NCBI RefSeq assembly: GCF_001411805.1
Contig: NZ_CP007213.1
Location: 1,054,001 to 1,118,000 of the forward strand
DNA from: Burkholderia plantarii
GTDB lineage: Bacteria > Pseudomonadota > Gammaproteobacteria > Burkholderiales > Burkholderiaceae
Direction: 5' to 3'
DNA: 64,000 nucleotides
A program made the translations under genes and the position numbers. Shown in pieces: positions 9,180-17,061 of this stretch. The notes under the pieces are model-generated. The model was not told the origin of the DNA. It saw only the letters and a program-made list of their open reading frames with translations, and did not search any database. The first letter of the stretch is position 1, and every line of letters starts with the position of its first letter.

Positions 9180-9763
9180 GCGCACGACGCGCGCGGCCGG
9201 CGGGATGCGCCGCCGGTGCCGGCGCGCCGCGCGAACGCGCCGGCATCTGCCTGCGTCCGGCCCGCCCGATGTTCCTCATTCCATTCGATTTTCGCTCGAC
9301 CGCCGTCGCCGCGAGGCGCCCGCCATTGCGCAGCGCGGCAAAATCAAATCACGCGACGGCGTTGCATTTGATCATTCGTCGCGATTCGATATTTCGATTC
9401 GATAAACGCATTCTGGTGTAACTACATAAATCCGAATTAAATTCAAACGATTTTAAATTTATGGATTACCTATCAATATGGACAGGTGTATTTCCTGTCG
9501 AAAATACTATGCTTGCTTCCGGTATGTCGCGCCGTCGCCCGCGCCGCCCGTCGCACCCGGTTCGCCCCGCTTATTACAAATTCCTTGTGATTGAAGGGTG
9601 AATATCCGGTGCGCCGTGTTTAGCAGGATCGATTGAGATGTTTATGCGGTAAATCCGGCGATATCAAAATCGGAACGCCGCATCGCCTTGCGAAATTACC
9701 TGCAGTTCGGGAACTCGATTCGATAATCAAGGAAGAATTTCCCCTTAATCTCAGGAGCTCACT
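9180..9763. other. Non-coding interval with AT-rich promoter region before the chitinase
   Basis: About 580 bp without a credible gene. Base composition drops sharply at about 9345-9480 and again near 9560-9750, unlike the flanking genes. It contains a perfect 6-bp inverted repeat at 9481-9499. The chitinase promoter should lie in this interval; no clear terminator for the rhl operon was found. Confidence 0.55.
9481..9499. promoter_or_regulatory. Inverted repeat upstream of the chitinase
   Basis: GACAGG and CCTGTC are perfect arms around a 7-bp spacer, immediately after the AT-rich block and 265 bp before the chitinase start. The orientation (GACAG outside in) differs from the CTGTC...GACAG form of quorum-sensing boxes, so it may be an operator of another type. 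Confidence 0.35.
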
Positions 9764-10828
9764 TTGAAAACCAAGATTATAAAAGGCCTGGCCGCCGCGC
9801 TTTCCGGTGCCGTCATGACGCTGTGCGCCGCCGGCCATGCGCTGGCCGCCGGCGCGGCCAGCCAGGAGGCGGTGCCCGCCGTCACGGCCGCCGCCGCGGC
9901 GCTGCCGTCCAACTTCGTGTTCAGCCCGTACAAGGACATCACGATCAGCCTGAACTGGAACACCAACGTCATCTCGACGGCCGTGACCGGTTCGCTGCAG
10001 CCGCTGCTGAACGTGCTGCCGGCCAAGGACAAGACGGTGACCTGGGCGTTCGCCACCGGCGAATGCGGCAGCGAGAGCTGGTCGGGCCTGACCGCCGCGC
10101 AGGTCGCGAGCGCGAACGTGCAGAACTGGGTGAACGCGGGCCGCAGCTACATCATCTCGACGGGCGGCGCGGCCGGCTCGTTTACCTGCGGCTCGGACGC
10201 GAACTTCACGAAGTTCATCAACACCTACAACTCGGCGAACCTGAAGGGCATCGATTTCGACATCGAGGCCGGCCAGAGCCAGACCGACATCAACAACCTG
10301 GTGCTGCGCGTGAAGGCGGCGCAGGCCAGCTTCCCGAACCTGCGCTTCAGCTTCACGATCGCGACGCTGGGCGGCAACGCGGCCCAGAGCCTCGGCTCGA
10401 CGGGCGTGTCGGTGATGAACGCGATCCAGGCCGCCGGCCTCAAGAACTACATCATCAACCTGATGGTGATGGACTACGGCAGCGCGATCGCGAGCAACTG
10501 CACGGTGGTGAACGGCGCCTGCGAGATGGGCCAGTCCGCGGTGGCCGCGGCCAACAGCCTGCACAACTACTGGGGCGTGCCGTACAGCCAGATCGAGCTG
10601 ACCCCGATGATCGGCGGCAACGACACGCAGGGCGAGACGTTCACGCTGGCCGACGTCAACATCGTCACCTCGTTCGCGCAGCAGAACGGGCTGGCCGGCG
10701 TGCATTTCTGGTCGTTCGATCGCGACAACGACTGCACGCAGAGCTATGCCTCGCCGACCTGCAACAGCTACGGCCAGGCCGGCACGCTCGGCTTCACGAA
10801 CCGCTTCATCTCCGCGCTCGGCCTCTGA
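9764..10828 (+). CDS. Secreted GH18-family chitinase
   Basis: A 354-residue secreted glycosidase predicted to cleave chitin or related beta-1,4-GlcNAc polymers. A Sec signal peptide of about 28 residues ends in GHALA before AGAAS. The GH18 catalytic signature DxxDxDxE appears as KGIDFDIEAG at about residues 163-172, with Glu as the acid; the conserved MVMDYG follows at about 237. It has a single catalytic domain and no obvious carbohydrate-binding module. The start is TTG at 9764, supported by AGGAG at 9753-9757; no ATG fits the signal peptide. A 12-bp stem hairpin follows the gene. Confidence 0.9.
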   Translation: MKTKIIKGLAAALSGAVMTLCAAGHALAAGAASQEAVPAVTAAAAALPSNFVFSPYKDITISLNWNTNVISTAVTGSLQPLLNVLPAKDKTVTWAFATGECGSESWSGLTAAQVASANVQNWVNAGRSYIISTGGAAGSFTCGSDANFTKFINTYNSANLKGIDFDIEAGQSQTDINNLVLRVKAAQASFPNLRFSFTIATLGGNAAQSLGSTGVSVMNAIQAAGLKNYIINLMVMDYGSAIASNCTVVNGACEMGQSAVAAANSLHNYWGVPYSQIELTPMIGGNDTQGETFTLADVNIVTSFAQQNGLAGVHFWSFDRDNDCTQSYASPTCNSYGQAGTLGFTNRFISALGL

Positions 10829-10886
10829 GCCGCGCGGCGGTCCGGGCGGCGGGGGCCGTCCGGACCGCGTGACGGACCGAAATGAA

Positions 10887-10921
10887 ACGCGCCGCGCCAC
10901 GTGCCGGGCGCGGCGCGTCTT
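10887..10921 (+). terminator. Rho-independent-type terminator of the chitinase gene
   Basis: A perfect 12-bp GC-rich stem (arms 10887-10898 and 10907-10918) with an 8-nt loop, followed by the short pyrimidine tract CTTTC. The U-tract is weak, but the stem is very stable and lies 58 bp after the stop. Confidence 0.65.
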
Positions 10922-11497
10922 TCATCGGGCTCGGGTAGTGGGTGTCGCCCGGCTCGGACGCCCGCTTGCGCGAGCCATGCCTCGAGCGCCGGATCCTCGC
11001 AATCGCGGATCGTCTCGTGCGCGCCGGCCACCCGTGCTCGCCGCTCCTGCCAGAGCCTGGCGGACGTGAAAGGTGGGGCGCCGACGTGTTTGGCAGGCAC
11101 TCGGCCCGGATGGCGGAATCGCCTCGGACATGAAAATCCCGGGACGATTATTTATAAAAAACAAAGCGAAAGGCGTGACGTTCGATGGTCCGGAAATATC
11201 TATTTTGTTTTTTTATGGTTATCGACCGTTGTGTCACACTGCTCGAAACCAAACCGCGCTGTTCCGCGGCCCGACATTCGGTGTGCTCGATGGCATTTTT
11301 ATACGCCGGTTCGGCAAGTCTTGCGTCATGCGGGAAAACAATCGGTAATGGCGTTTGTCGCTCCATCCAGATGTGAATATCAATCCCGATCGGCGTCGGG
11401 CTGATCCGGTTTCGTCGCGAAATGCCATTTCGCCGGCGTGATGATGTTATGGATCGATTAGTTTGACTTTCCGTCTTTTTTCCGGCCGGCGAGTGGA

Positions 11498-11534
11498 GTA
11501 TTGCGTTCGGCATGAATGACGATGCGCGCAATAC
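11498..11534. promoter_or_regulatory. Inverted repeat just upstream of the metabolite cluster
   Basis: Perfect 8-bp arms GTATTGCG (11498-11505) and CGCAATAC (11527-11534) with a 21-bp spacer end 27 bp before the first start codon. It could be a dimeric regulator site or a leader stem. No regulator gene is present in the cluster. Confidence 0.4.
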
Positions 11535-11561
11535 GCGCGTTCGAATCGTGGAGTTCAGGCT

Positions 11562-12479
11562 ATGACCTTGCTTTCGAATCAGGCGCATCCCGATCGCGCC
11601 GTGACGCTGCTCGACTGCACCCTGCGGGATGGCGGCTACCTCAATGGCCATGATTTTTCCGCGCCGCAGATCGACGCGATCCTCACGCGGCTGCTCGCAT
11701 CGGGCGTGGACGTGATCGAGGTCGGCTATTTCCGGCGGCGCAACGTCGAACAGCATCCGTCCACGGTTGTCGCGCGCTGCCCGCATGCGTTCCTCGCTTC
11801 GCTGGCGCGCACGGAAGCCGTCCGCTACGGGGTGATGGTGCCGCCCGGCGACGCCGAGCCGGCCGATCTCGACGAACTCGCGGATCTGCCCGTCCCGGTG
11901 GTCCGCTTCACCTGCACCGACCAGAACCTGCCGAAGGTGCTCGCGCTCGGCGAGCGCGCCGCGCGGCTCGGTCTCGTGGCCTGCGCCAACATCACGCGCG
12001 TGAGCGAGCGCTCGCTCACGCAGCTCGCCGCGATCACGCGCGCCCTGGCCGAGGCCGGCTTCGACACGCTCTACGCGGCCGATTCGAACGGCGCGCTCTA
12101 TCCGGACGAGGTCGCCGCGATCATCGGCGAGATGCGCCGCCATTTCGCCGGCCAGATCGGCTTTCACGCGCACGACTCGCTGCATCTCGCGTTCGCGAAC
12201 GCCCTGGCCGCGATGCGCGCGGGCGCGTCGTGGATCGACGGCACCATCGGCGGGGTCGGCAAGGGCGGCGGCAACGCGGCGATCGAGGTGCTGCTCTCGG
12301 AACTCGCGAAGGCCGACGCACGGCCGATCGACATCGCCGGCTTCTCGCAGATGCCGGCCAGCTTTCCGCACGACTTCTTTCCGGTGCGCTTCAAGGAGCG
12401 CCTCGACAACGTCTTTTACGGCCGCAACAACCTGAACATCGACAAGATCAAGTCCCTCGAGTCCCGACCCTCCCTCTGA
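11562..12479 (+). CDS. DRE-TIM metallolyase, 4-hydroxy-2-oxoacid aldolase-like
   Basis: A 305-residue TIM-barrel enzyme of the HMG-CoA lyase / 4-hydroxy-2-oxovalerate aldolase superfamily. The signature DCTLRDGG at residues 18-25 provides the DRE-type Arg22-Asp23. The metal-binding pair is His202-x-His204 in [10 protein letters not shown], and a Gly-rich block [13 protein letters not shown] follows. Family members make or break a C-C bond next to a pyruvoyl unit. It lacks the DmpG-type C-terminal communication domain and has no dehydrogenase partner, so a biosynthetic role is more likely than catabolism. It is the first gene of the cluster; the substrate is unknown. Confidence 0.8.
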   Translation: MTLLSNQAHPDRAVTLLDCTLRDGGYLNGHDFSAPQIDAILTRLLASGVDVIEVGYFRRRNVEQHPSTVVARCPHAFLASLARTEAVRYGVMVPPGDAEPADLDELADLPVPVVRFTCTDQNLPKVLALGERAARLGLVACANITRVSERSLTQLAAITRALAEAGFDTLYAADSNGALYPDEVAAIIGEMRRHFAGQIGFHAHDSLHLAFANALAAMRAGASWIDGTIGGVGKGGGNAAIEVLLSELAKADARPIDIAGFSQMPASFPHDFFPVRFKERLDNVFYGRNNLNIDKIKSLESRPSL

Positions 12480-12492
12480 CAGGAACCGCATC

Positions 12493-13257
12493 ATGAGCGA
12501 ATTCGTTCAATCCCTGCGCGACAAGATCAACAGCCGCAAGAAGATGACCAGCCGGCTCTACCAGACGGTGCTGGCCGGCAAGGCGAGCAAGCGCCTGCTG
12601 CAGAACTTCGTGATCCACCGCTTCCCGATCAAGAACCACTGGACGCGCAACATCCTCGGCATCGCGTCGCGCATTCCCGATCACGCGTTGCGCGTCGAGC
12701 TCGTGGAGAACGTGTTCGAGGAGGAGACCGGCCATTTCAGCCACTCGAAGCGCCACCTCGAGACCTTCGTCGATTTCGGCAACGCACTCGGCGTGACGCA
12801 GCGCGACATCGACGCCGCGCCGCTGCTGCCGCAGACGCAGGCCGTGATCGACCACAACGTCGAGGCCTGCAACACCACGGTCCATTTCACGGCCGGGGTG
12901 GCCTCGGTGCTGCTGCTGATGGAAGGCCAGCCGCCCGTCGTGTCGACCGGCAACGAGTCGATGCTGTCGGTGATGCGCGACGTCTACCGGCTGCCGCCCG
13001 AGGGCTACGAGTTCTTCGTTCACCATGCGAGCGCGGTCGAGCGCGCGGGCGGCGACCACACGGCCGTCAGCGACCTCGAGGAGGATCACGCCGAGACGGC
13101 CGAGATCCTCCTCGATACGTACTGCACGACCGACGAGCTGCGCATCCAGGCGCATCGCTACCTCGATCGCGCGATCGACCGGCGCCACGCCCACTTCGAC
13201 GCGATCTTCGAGCAGTTCCACGATCCGGCGGCCGAGCCGTTCCGCTACGCAGCCTGA
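12493..13257 (+). CDS. Haem-oxygenase-like di-iron oxidase (PqqC/CADD/TenA-like)
   Basis: A 254-residue all-helical protein. The acid/His pair Glu77-x6-His84 in [14 protein letters not shown], Glu144 in LLLMEGQPP, and a C-terminal set (His178 in FFVHH, Glu196/His199 in [10 protein letters not shown]) fit the 3-His/3-carboxylate di-iron pattern of HDO enzymes. The last set is more widely spaced than usual, suggesting a ~14-residue insertion. Known HDOs use O2 for amino-acid fragmentation, N-oxygenation, decarboxylation or desaturation. It starts 13 bp after the aldolase gene, so it is co-transcribed. Family is fairly sure; the reaction is not predictable. Confidence 0.72.
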   Translation: MSEFVQSLRDKINSRKKMTSRLYQTVLAGKASKRLLQNFVIHRFPIKNHWTRNILGIASRIPDHALRVELVENVFEEETGHFSHSKRHLETFVDFGNALGVTQRDIDAAPLLPQTQAVIDHNVEACNTTVHFTAGVASVLLLMEGQPPVVSTGNESMLSVMRDVYRLPPEGYEFFVHHASAVERAGGDHTAVSDLEEDHAETAEILLDTYCTTDELRIQAHRYLDRAIDRRHAHFDAIFEQFHDPAAEPFRYAA

Positions 13258-13278
13258 GCCTCGACGAGGAGATTCGGT

Positions 13279-14157
13279 TTGGCAAAAATCATCTTCCATG
13301 CCGGCGATTACGTGGACGCATCGCAGGCGACGGTGCGCGTCTCGTCGCTGGCGATGCGTTACGGCCTGTCCGTGTTCGAGGGCGTGCGTGCCTACCTGTC
13401 GCGTGACGGCCGGTTGCGGCCGTTCAGGATGGCGGCGCACCTCGAGCGGCTCGCCAACTCGGCGCGCACGCTCGGATTGCCCGACCCCGGCATCGAGCGG
13501 ATTCCGGAAATCGTCGAACACCTGATCGAAGCGAACGGTCTGCGCGAGGACTGCTACATCCGGCCGAGCATCCACGCCGTCAACGTCGGCGACATGGGCG
13601 CGAAGCTGGAGGCGGCGCTGACCGTGGACGTGAAGCCGATGGGCCGCAAGAAGTGGCTCGGCGAGGACCTGGCCGCGAAGGTCACGATCTCGAGCTGGCG
13701 CAAGGCGCGCCATGACGTGTTTCCGCCCGCGCTGAAGTGCATCTCGGCGTATTCGATCCCGTTCGTCGCCGACCACGCCGCGCGCGCGGCCGGCTTCGAC
13801 TTCCCGGTATTCCTGAACGACGAGGGCTATCTCAGCGAAGCGCCGACGGCCGCGCTGTTCCTGGTGACGGGCCGGCGGCTGCGCACGCCGGCGCTCGACC
13901 AGGCGATCCTGCCCAGCATCACGCGCGAGGCGATCCTGCAAATCGGCGCGCGGGAAGGGCTGACCATTTCGGAGGAGCGGCTGATGCCGCACGAGCTGCA
14001 TTCGGCCGACGAGGCGTTCCTGTGCGGCACCGGGCTGGAAATCGCGCCGATCGCGTCCGTCGATGCGTACATGCTGCGCAACCATGCGCAGCGACCCGTC
14101 ACACGGCGGCTCGTCGACCGCTATCTCGATCTGGTCAGGGAGGACCACCATGAGTAA
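13279..14157 (+). CDS. Class IV (IlvE/DAAT-like) PLP aminotransferase
   Basis: A 292-residue fold-type IV aminotransferase. The N-terminal ligand loop MRYGLSVFEGVRAYL, the PLP lysine Lys153 in PPALKCISAY and the Glu187 region LSEAPTAALFLV are in family order. Members transaminate branched-chain or other 2-oxoacids, or act as D-amino acid or aminodeoxychorismate enzymes. The start is TTG at 13279, supported by the upstream GAGGAG. It overlaps the next gene by 8 bp. In this cluster it probably converts a 2-oxoacid made by the aldolase, hydratase and isomerase steps into an amino acid. Confidence 0.82.
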   Translation: MAKIIFHAGDYVDASQATVRVSSLAMRYGLSVFEGVRAYLSRDGRLRPFRMAAHLERLANSARTLGLPDPGIERIPEIVEHLIEANGLREDCYIRPSIHAVNVGDMGAKLEAALTVDVKPMGRKKWLGEDLAAKVTISSWRKARHDVFPPALKCISAYSIPFVADHAARAAGFDFPVFLNDEGYLSEAPTAALFLVTGRRLRTPALDQAILPSITREAILQIGAREGLTISEERLMPHELHSADEAFLCGTGLEIAPIASVDAYMLRNHAQRPVTRRLVDRYLDLVREDHHE

Positions 14158-14857
14158 CCGTCTGCTCGTCGTCGCGGCGCACCCGGGCGATTTCGTCTGG
14201 CGTGCCGCGGGCACCATGCTTCGCCATCGCGCCGAGGGGCACGACGTGAAGGTCGTCTGCCTGTCGTTCGGCGTGATGGGCGAGGCCGGCAAGCTCTGGA
14301 AGGAAGCGCACGCCACGCACGCCACGGTCAAGCGCGCGCGCGAAACCGAGGCGCGGCGGGCGGCCGAGCTGCTCGACGTCGAACTCGAATGCTTCGATCT
14401 CGACGACTATCCGCTCGAGATCACGCGTGAGAGCACGGTGCGGCTGAACCGGATCATCCGGCAATTCCGTCCCGATGCCATCGTCACGCATCCCCCGGTC
14501 GATCCCGGCAACGTCGATCACGCCAACAGCTGCGAGATGGTGCAGCAGGCTCGCGTGTTCGCGACCGCGCCGGGCCATGGCCCCGACATGGTGGCGCCGT
14601 CGAGCCTGTTCTACTTCGAGCCGCATCAGCCGGAGCTGTGCGACTTCCAGGCGAACCTGTTCGTCGACATCTCGAACCTCTGGGAGCGCAAGCGCCAGGT
14701 GTTTGAATGCATCGCGTCGCAGCAGGGCGTGTGGGCCTATTACGAGCGGGTCGCGCTGCAGCGCGGCGCGCAGGCGAGCCGTCGCGCAACGCAGGCGATC
14801 ACGCATGCGGAAGCGTTTCAGCGCGCCTTCCCGGCGGTGTCGCCGCTGCTGGCCTGA
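14150..14857 (+). CDS. GalB-like PIG-L-fold hydratase (4-oxalomesaconate hydratase homologue)
   Basis: A 235-residue PIG-L-fold protein. Instead of the AHPDDE motif of deacetylases it reads AHPGDF: zinc ligands His11 and Asp14 are kept, but the deacetylase base is Gly13. The downstream blocks VCLSFGVMGEAGKLWKEA, FDLDDYPLEIT, VDHANSCEMVQQAR (His124 as likely third ligand) and YFEPHQPELCDFQ match the GalB branch, which hydrates 4-oxalomesaconate in gallate degradation. No gallate dioxygenase gene is nearby. I infer a hydratase or dehydratase on a 4-hydroxy-2-oxoacid. It is translationally coupled to the aminotransferase gene. Confidence 0.78.
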   Translation: MSNRLLVVAAHPGDFVWRAAGTMLRHRAEGHDVKVVCLSFGVMGEAGKLWKEAHATHATVKRARETEARRAAELLDVELECFDLDDYPLEITRESTVRLNRIIRQFRPDAIVTHPPVDPGNVDHANSCEMVQQARVFATAPGHGPDMVAPSSLFYFEPHQPELCDFQANLFVDISNLWERKRQVFECIASQQGVWAYYERVALQRGAQASRRATQAITHAEAFQRAFPAVSPLLA

Positions 14858-14886
14858 CGGCCCGCGGGCCAGGGAGGCGACGGCAG

Positions 14887-15771
14887 ATGATCCGGCATGG
14901 CACGCCCGCTCGGGCATTCACGGTCGATGGCGAACACGGCAATGCCGCGTTCGTGTTCGCTACCGAGGCGGCGGCGCAGGTCGACCTCGATGCATGCGTG
15001 GCGCTGGCGCGGCGTCAGCAGGGCGAAGTCACCTGGCTGCGCCGCGGCGCCGGCGCGGCCGGACCCGGGCTGCGCTTCTTCACCCCGGGCGGCGAAATCG
15101 CGTTCTGCGGGCACGGCCTGCTGGCCGCCGCCGCATGGCTCGACGCGCATGACGGCCCGCGCGACAGCCAGGTGTTCGAGATCGGCGGCAAGCCGGTGTC
15201 GGTCGTCAGCGACGGTGCGCGCAGCTGGTCCTACTCGCAGGACGAAGGGGGCTCGGAACCCCTGGACGCGAGGCTGCTCGACGACGCGCTGCAAGCGCTC
15301 GGCATCGCGCGGGTCGACGCGCGGCGCGCGACGCTGGCGCGTTCGGTCGGCGCGCCGCGCGAGAAGCTGTTGCTCGAATTGCCCGATGCGTCGCTGCTCG
15401 CCGCGATCTCGATCGATCCGGCGCGACGCGACGCGCTCTGCGAGCGGCTCGGGGCCACCGGCATCTATGTCTTCGCCGTCCGCGACCGGGTTGCGCCGCG
15501 GCTGGCCGCGCGGCATTTCCCGCATCGCGTGGGCATGCAGGAAGACATGGCCACCGGCGGCATCGCGCCCACCGTGGCCCGTCACGCGCGCTTCGCCGAT
15601 GCGGATGCCGCGGCCGGCGCCCACGTCGTGATCGACCAGGGCGGGCCCGATTGCGGCCTCGCGCGCCTCGTCGTGTCGGCATCGCCGTCCGGAGGCGCGT
15701 GGCGCGTGGCGGGCGAATGCGTGACCGGGCCCGCCGTGCCGCTGATCGGCGTGGTGCGCGAGGTTTGCTGA
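14887..15771 (+). CDS. PhzF-family (DapF-fold) isomerase
   Basis: A 294-residue PhzF-like protein with two DapF-type halves. The N-terminal half has the putative catalytic acid in RRQQGEVTWL and the family block FFTPGGEIAFCGHGLLAAA; the second half carries MQEDMATGGIAPTVARHA. PhzF proteins move double bonds in 2-amino or 2-hydroxy acids by acid/base catalysis without cofactor. Here it may isomerise the unsaturated acid formed by the GalB-like enzyme, much as a DapF-fold tautomerase works next to GalB in the gallate pathway. The start is ATG at 14887, 29 bp after the preceding gene. Confidence 0.8.
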   Translation: MIRHGTPARAFTVDGEHGNAAFVFATEAAAQVDLDACVALARRQQGEVTWLRRGAGAAGPGLRFFTPGGEIAFCGHGLLAAAAWLDAHDGPRDSQVFEIGGKPVSVVSDGARSWSYSQDEGGSEPLDARLLDDALQALGIARVDARRATLARSVGAPREKLLLELPDASLLAAISIDPARRDALCERLGATGIYVFAVRDRVAPRLAARHFPHRVGMQEDMATGGIAPTVARHARFADADAAAGAHVVIDQGGPDCGLARLVVSASPSGGAWRVAGECVTGPAVPLIGVVREVC

Positions 15772-15857
15772 CCGCGCGGCCCGAGACAGGGGATGCGCGA
15801 TCCAGGTCCAGGTTCGTTTCGCGCGGGCAGTCGTCACAACAGGTTCGAACCGAGGCA

Positions 15858-17054
15858 ATGACAATCATGGCATTTCTGGTCTTCAACCGTTCCACCAAGT
15901 TCGATTTCTACAACTGGCTCGCCGATGCGCGGCAGGACGTTTATGCGCTGACGAGCAAGCCGATGAACCGGCCCGGCAAGTACCGGATGATCCGCAAGTT
16001 CGACGACCTGGGCGTGCCGCTGGCCGACCAGCTCGCGCTGGAGCTGGGCCGGACCGCGCCGATCGGGTTCATCGCTTCGCAGTCCGAATACGACATGCTG
16101 CGCGTCGCGGCGCTGCGCGAGGCACTGGGGCTGCCGGGACAATCGGTGCAGAGCGCGCGCGCCTACCGCGACAAGGTGCTGATGAAGGATCACATGGCGG
16201 CCGCCGGCATTCCGACGGCGCGCTACCGGCGCATGACGCTGGCGCCCGATCTGCCCGGCTTCATCGAGGAGCACGGCTATCCGGTGGTGGTCAAGCCGGT
16301 GGACGCCGCCGGCTCGCGCGGCGTGCGCGTGCTGCGCGAGGCACGCGATCTGCATGATTTCCAGCGCGAGCAGACGGCGCGGCAATACATGGTCGAGACC
16401 TTCGTCGAAGGCACGATGTTCCATGTCAACGGGCTGTTGCGCGGCGGGCGCTATGAGTTCATCGTGCCCTACCGCTACGTGAATTCGTCGCTCGACTACC
16501 AGGCCGACGGCTGTTACGGCAGCCTGACGATGCGGCCCGACACCGAACTCGGCGAGCGGCTGGTGACGTTCTGCCAGCGCGTGATCGCGGCGCTGCCGGC
16601 CACCGATCCGCTCGCGTTCCACGCCGAAATCTTCTGCGCACCCGACGGCACGCTGCTGCTCAACGAAATCGCGAGCCGCACCGCCGGCTCGCTGATCATC
16701 GAGCTGATCGAGCAGGACTACGGCTTCAACCTGAGCCGCGCCTGGGTGCGCGCGCAATGCGGGCTCGACAGCGAAATCGGCGAGGTGCGACGGCCTTCGC
16801 GCTATTCGGCGTCGCTGATGTTCCCGACCCGCGAGGCGGTCCTGCGCTCGCTGCCGCTGACCCTGCCGTTCGAGTGGTGTACGAACGTCTACGTGAACGG
16901 GCGTCAGGGCGTCGTGAACGGCCGCGCGGCTTCCTATACCGACGACGTGCTGAGCGTGATCGTCAGCGGCGAGAGCGAGGCCGAGACGACCGACCGGGTC
17001 GCGCAGGCCAGCGCCTGGCTCGGCGAGCGCATCGAATGGCAGGCGTCGCATTGA
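15858..17054 (+). CDS. ATP-grasp carboxylate-amine ligase
   Basis: A 398-residue ATP-grasp protein. The central ATP-binding block is VVKPVDAAGSRGVRVL, and the metal-binding region is FHAEIFCAPDGTLLLNEIASR. The N-terminal pre-ATP-grasp domain follows MAFLVFNRSTKFDFYNWL. Such ligases activate a carboxylate as acyl-phosphate and join it to an amine, for example as amino acid ligases in dipeptide antibiotic clusters. ATG at 15858 or 15867 is possible. Its place between isomerase and exporter suggests the final ligation step. Substrates are unknown. Confidence 0.82.
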   Translation: MTIMAFLVFNRSTKFDFYNWLADARQDVYALTSKPMNRPGKYRMIRKFDDLGVPLADQLALELGRTAPIGFIASQSEYDMLRVAALREALGLPGQSVQSARAYRDKVLMKDHMAAAGIPTARYRRMTLAPDLPGFIEEHGYPVVVKPVDAAGSRGVRVLREARDLHDFQREQTARQYMVETFVEGTMFHVNGLLRGGRYEFIVPYRYVNSSLDYQADGCYGSLTMRPDTELGERLVTFCQRVIAALPATDPLAFHAEIFCAPDGTLLLNEIASRTAGSLIIELIEQDYGFNLSRAWVRAQCGLDSEIGEVRRPSRYSASLMFPTREAVLRSLPLTLPFEWCTNVYVNGRQGVVNGRAASYTDDVLSVIVSGESEAETTDRVAQASAWLGERIEWQASH

Positions 17055-17061
17055 GCGCCGC

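Larger units (their letters stand above)
10829..11561. other. Non-coding interval between chitinase and the metabolite cluster
   Basis: About 730 bp. After the chitinase terminator no gene is convincing; a minus-strand frame from 11100 looks partly protein-like but runs through the terminator. From about 11130 to 11480 the DNA is clearly less GC-rich, which suggests the left boundary and promoter of the cluster starting at 11562. Confidence 0.5.

Noticed and set aside
10768..11100. Minus-strand 110-codon frame between chitinase and the cluster
   Set aside because: The first ~55 residues look somewhat protein-like, but the frame reads through the chitinase terminator and into its 3' end, and no family is recognised. 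At most a remnant.
14150..14857. Annotation as N-acetylglucosaminyl deacetylase
   Set aside because: The catalytic Asp of the AHPDD motif is replaced by Gly, and the rest of the protein follows GalB.
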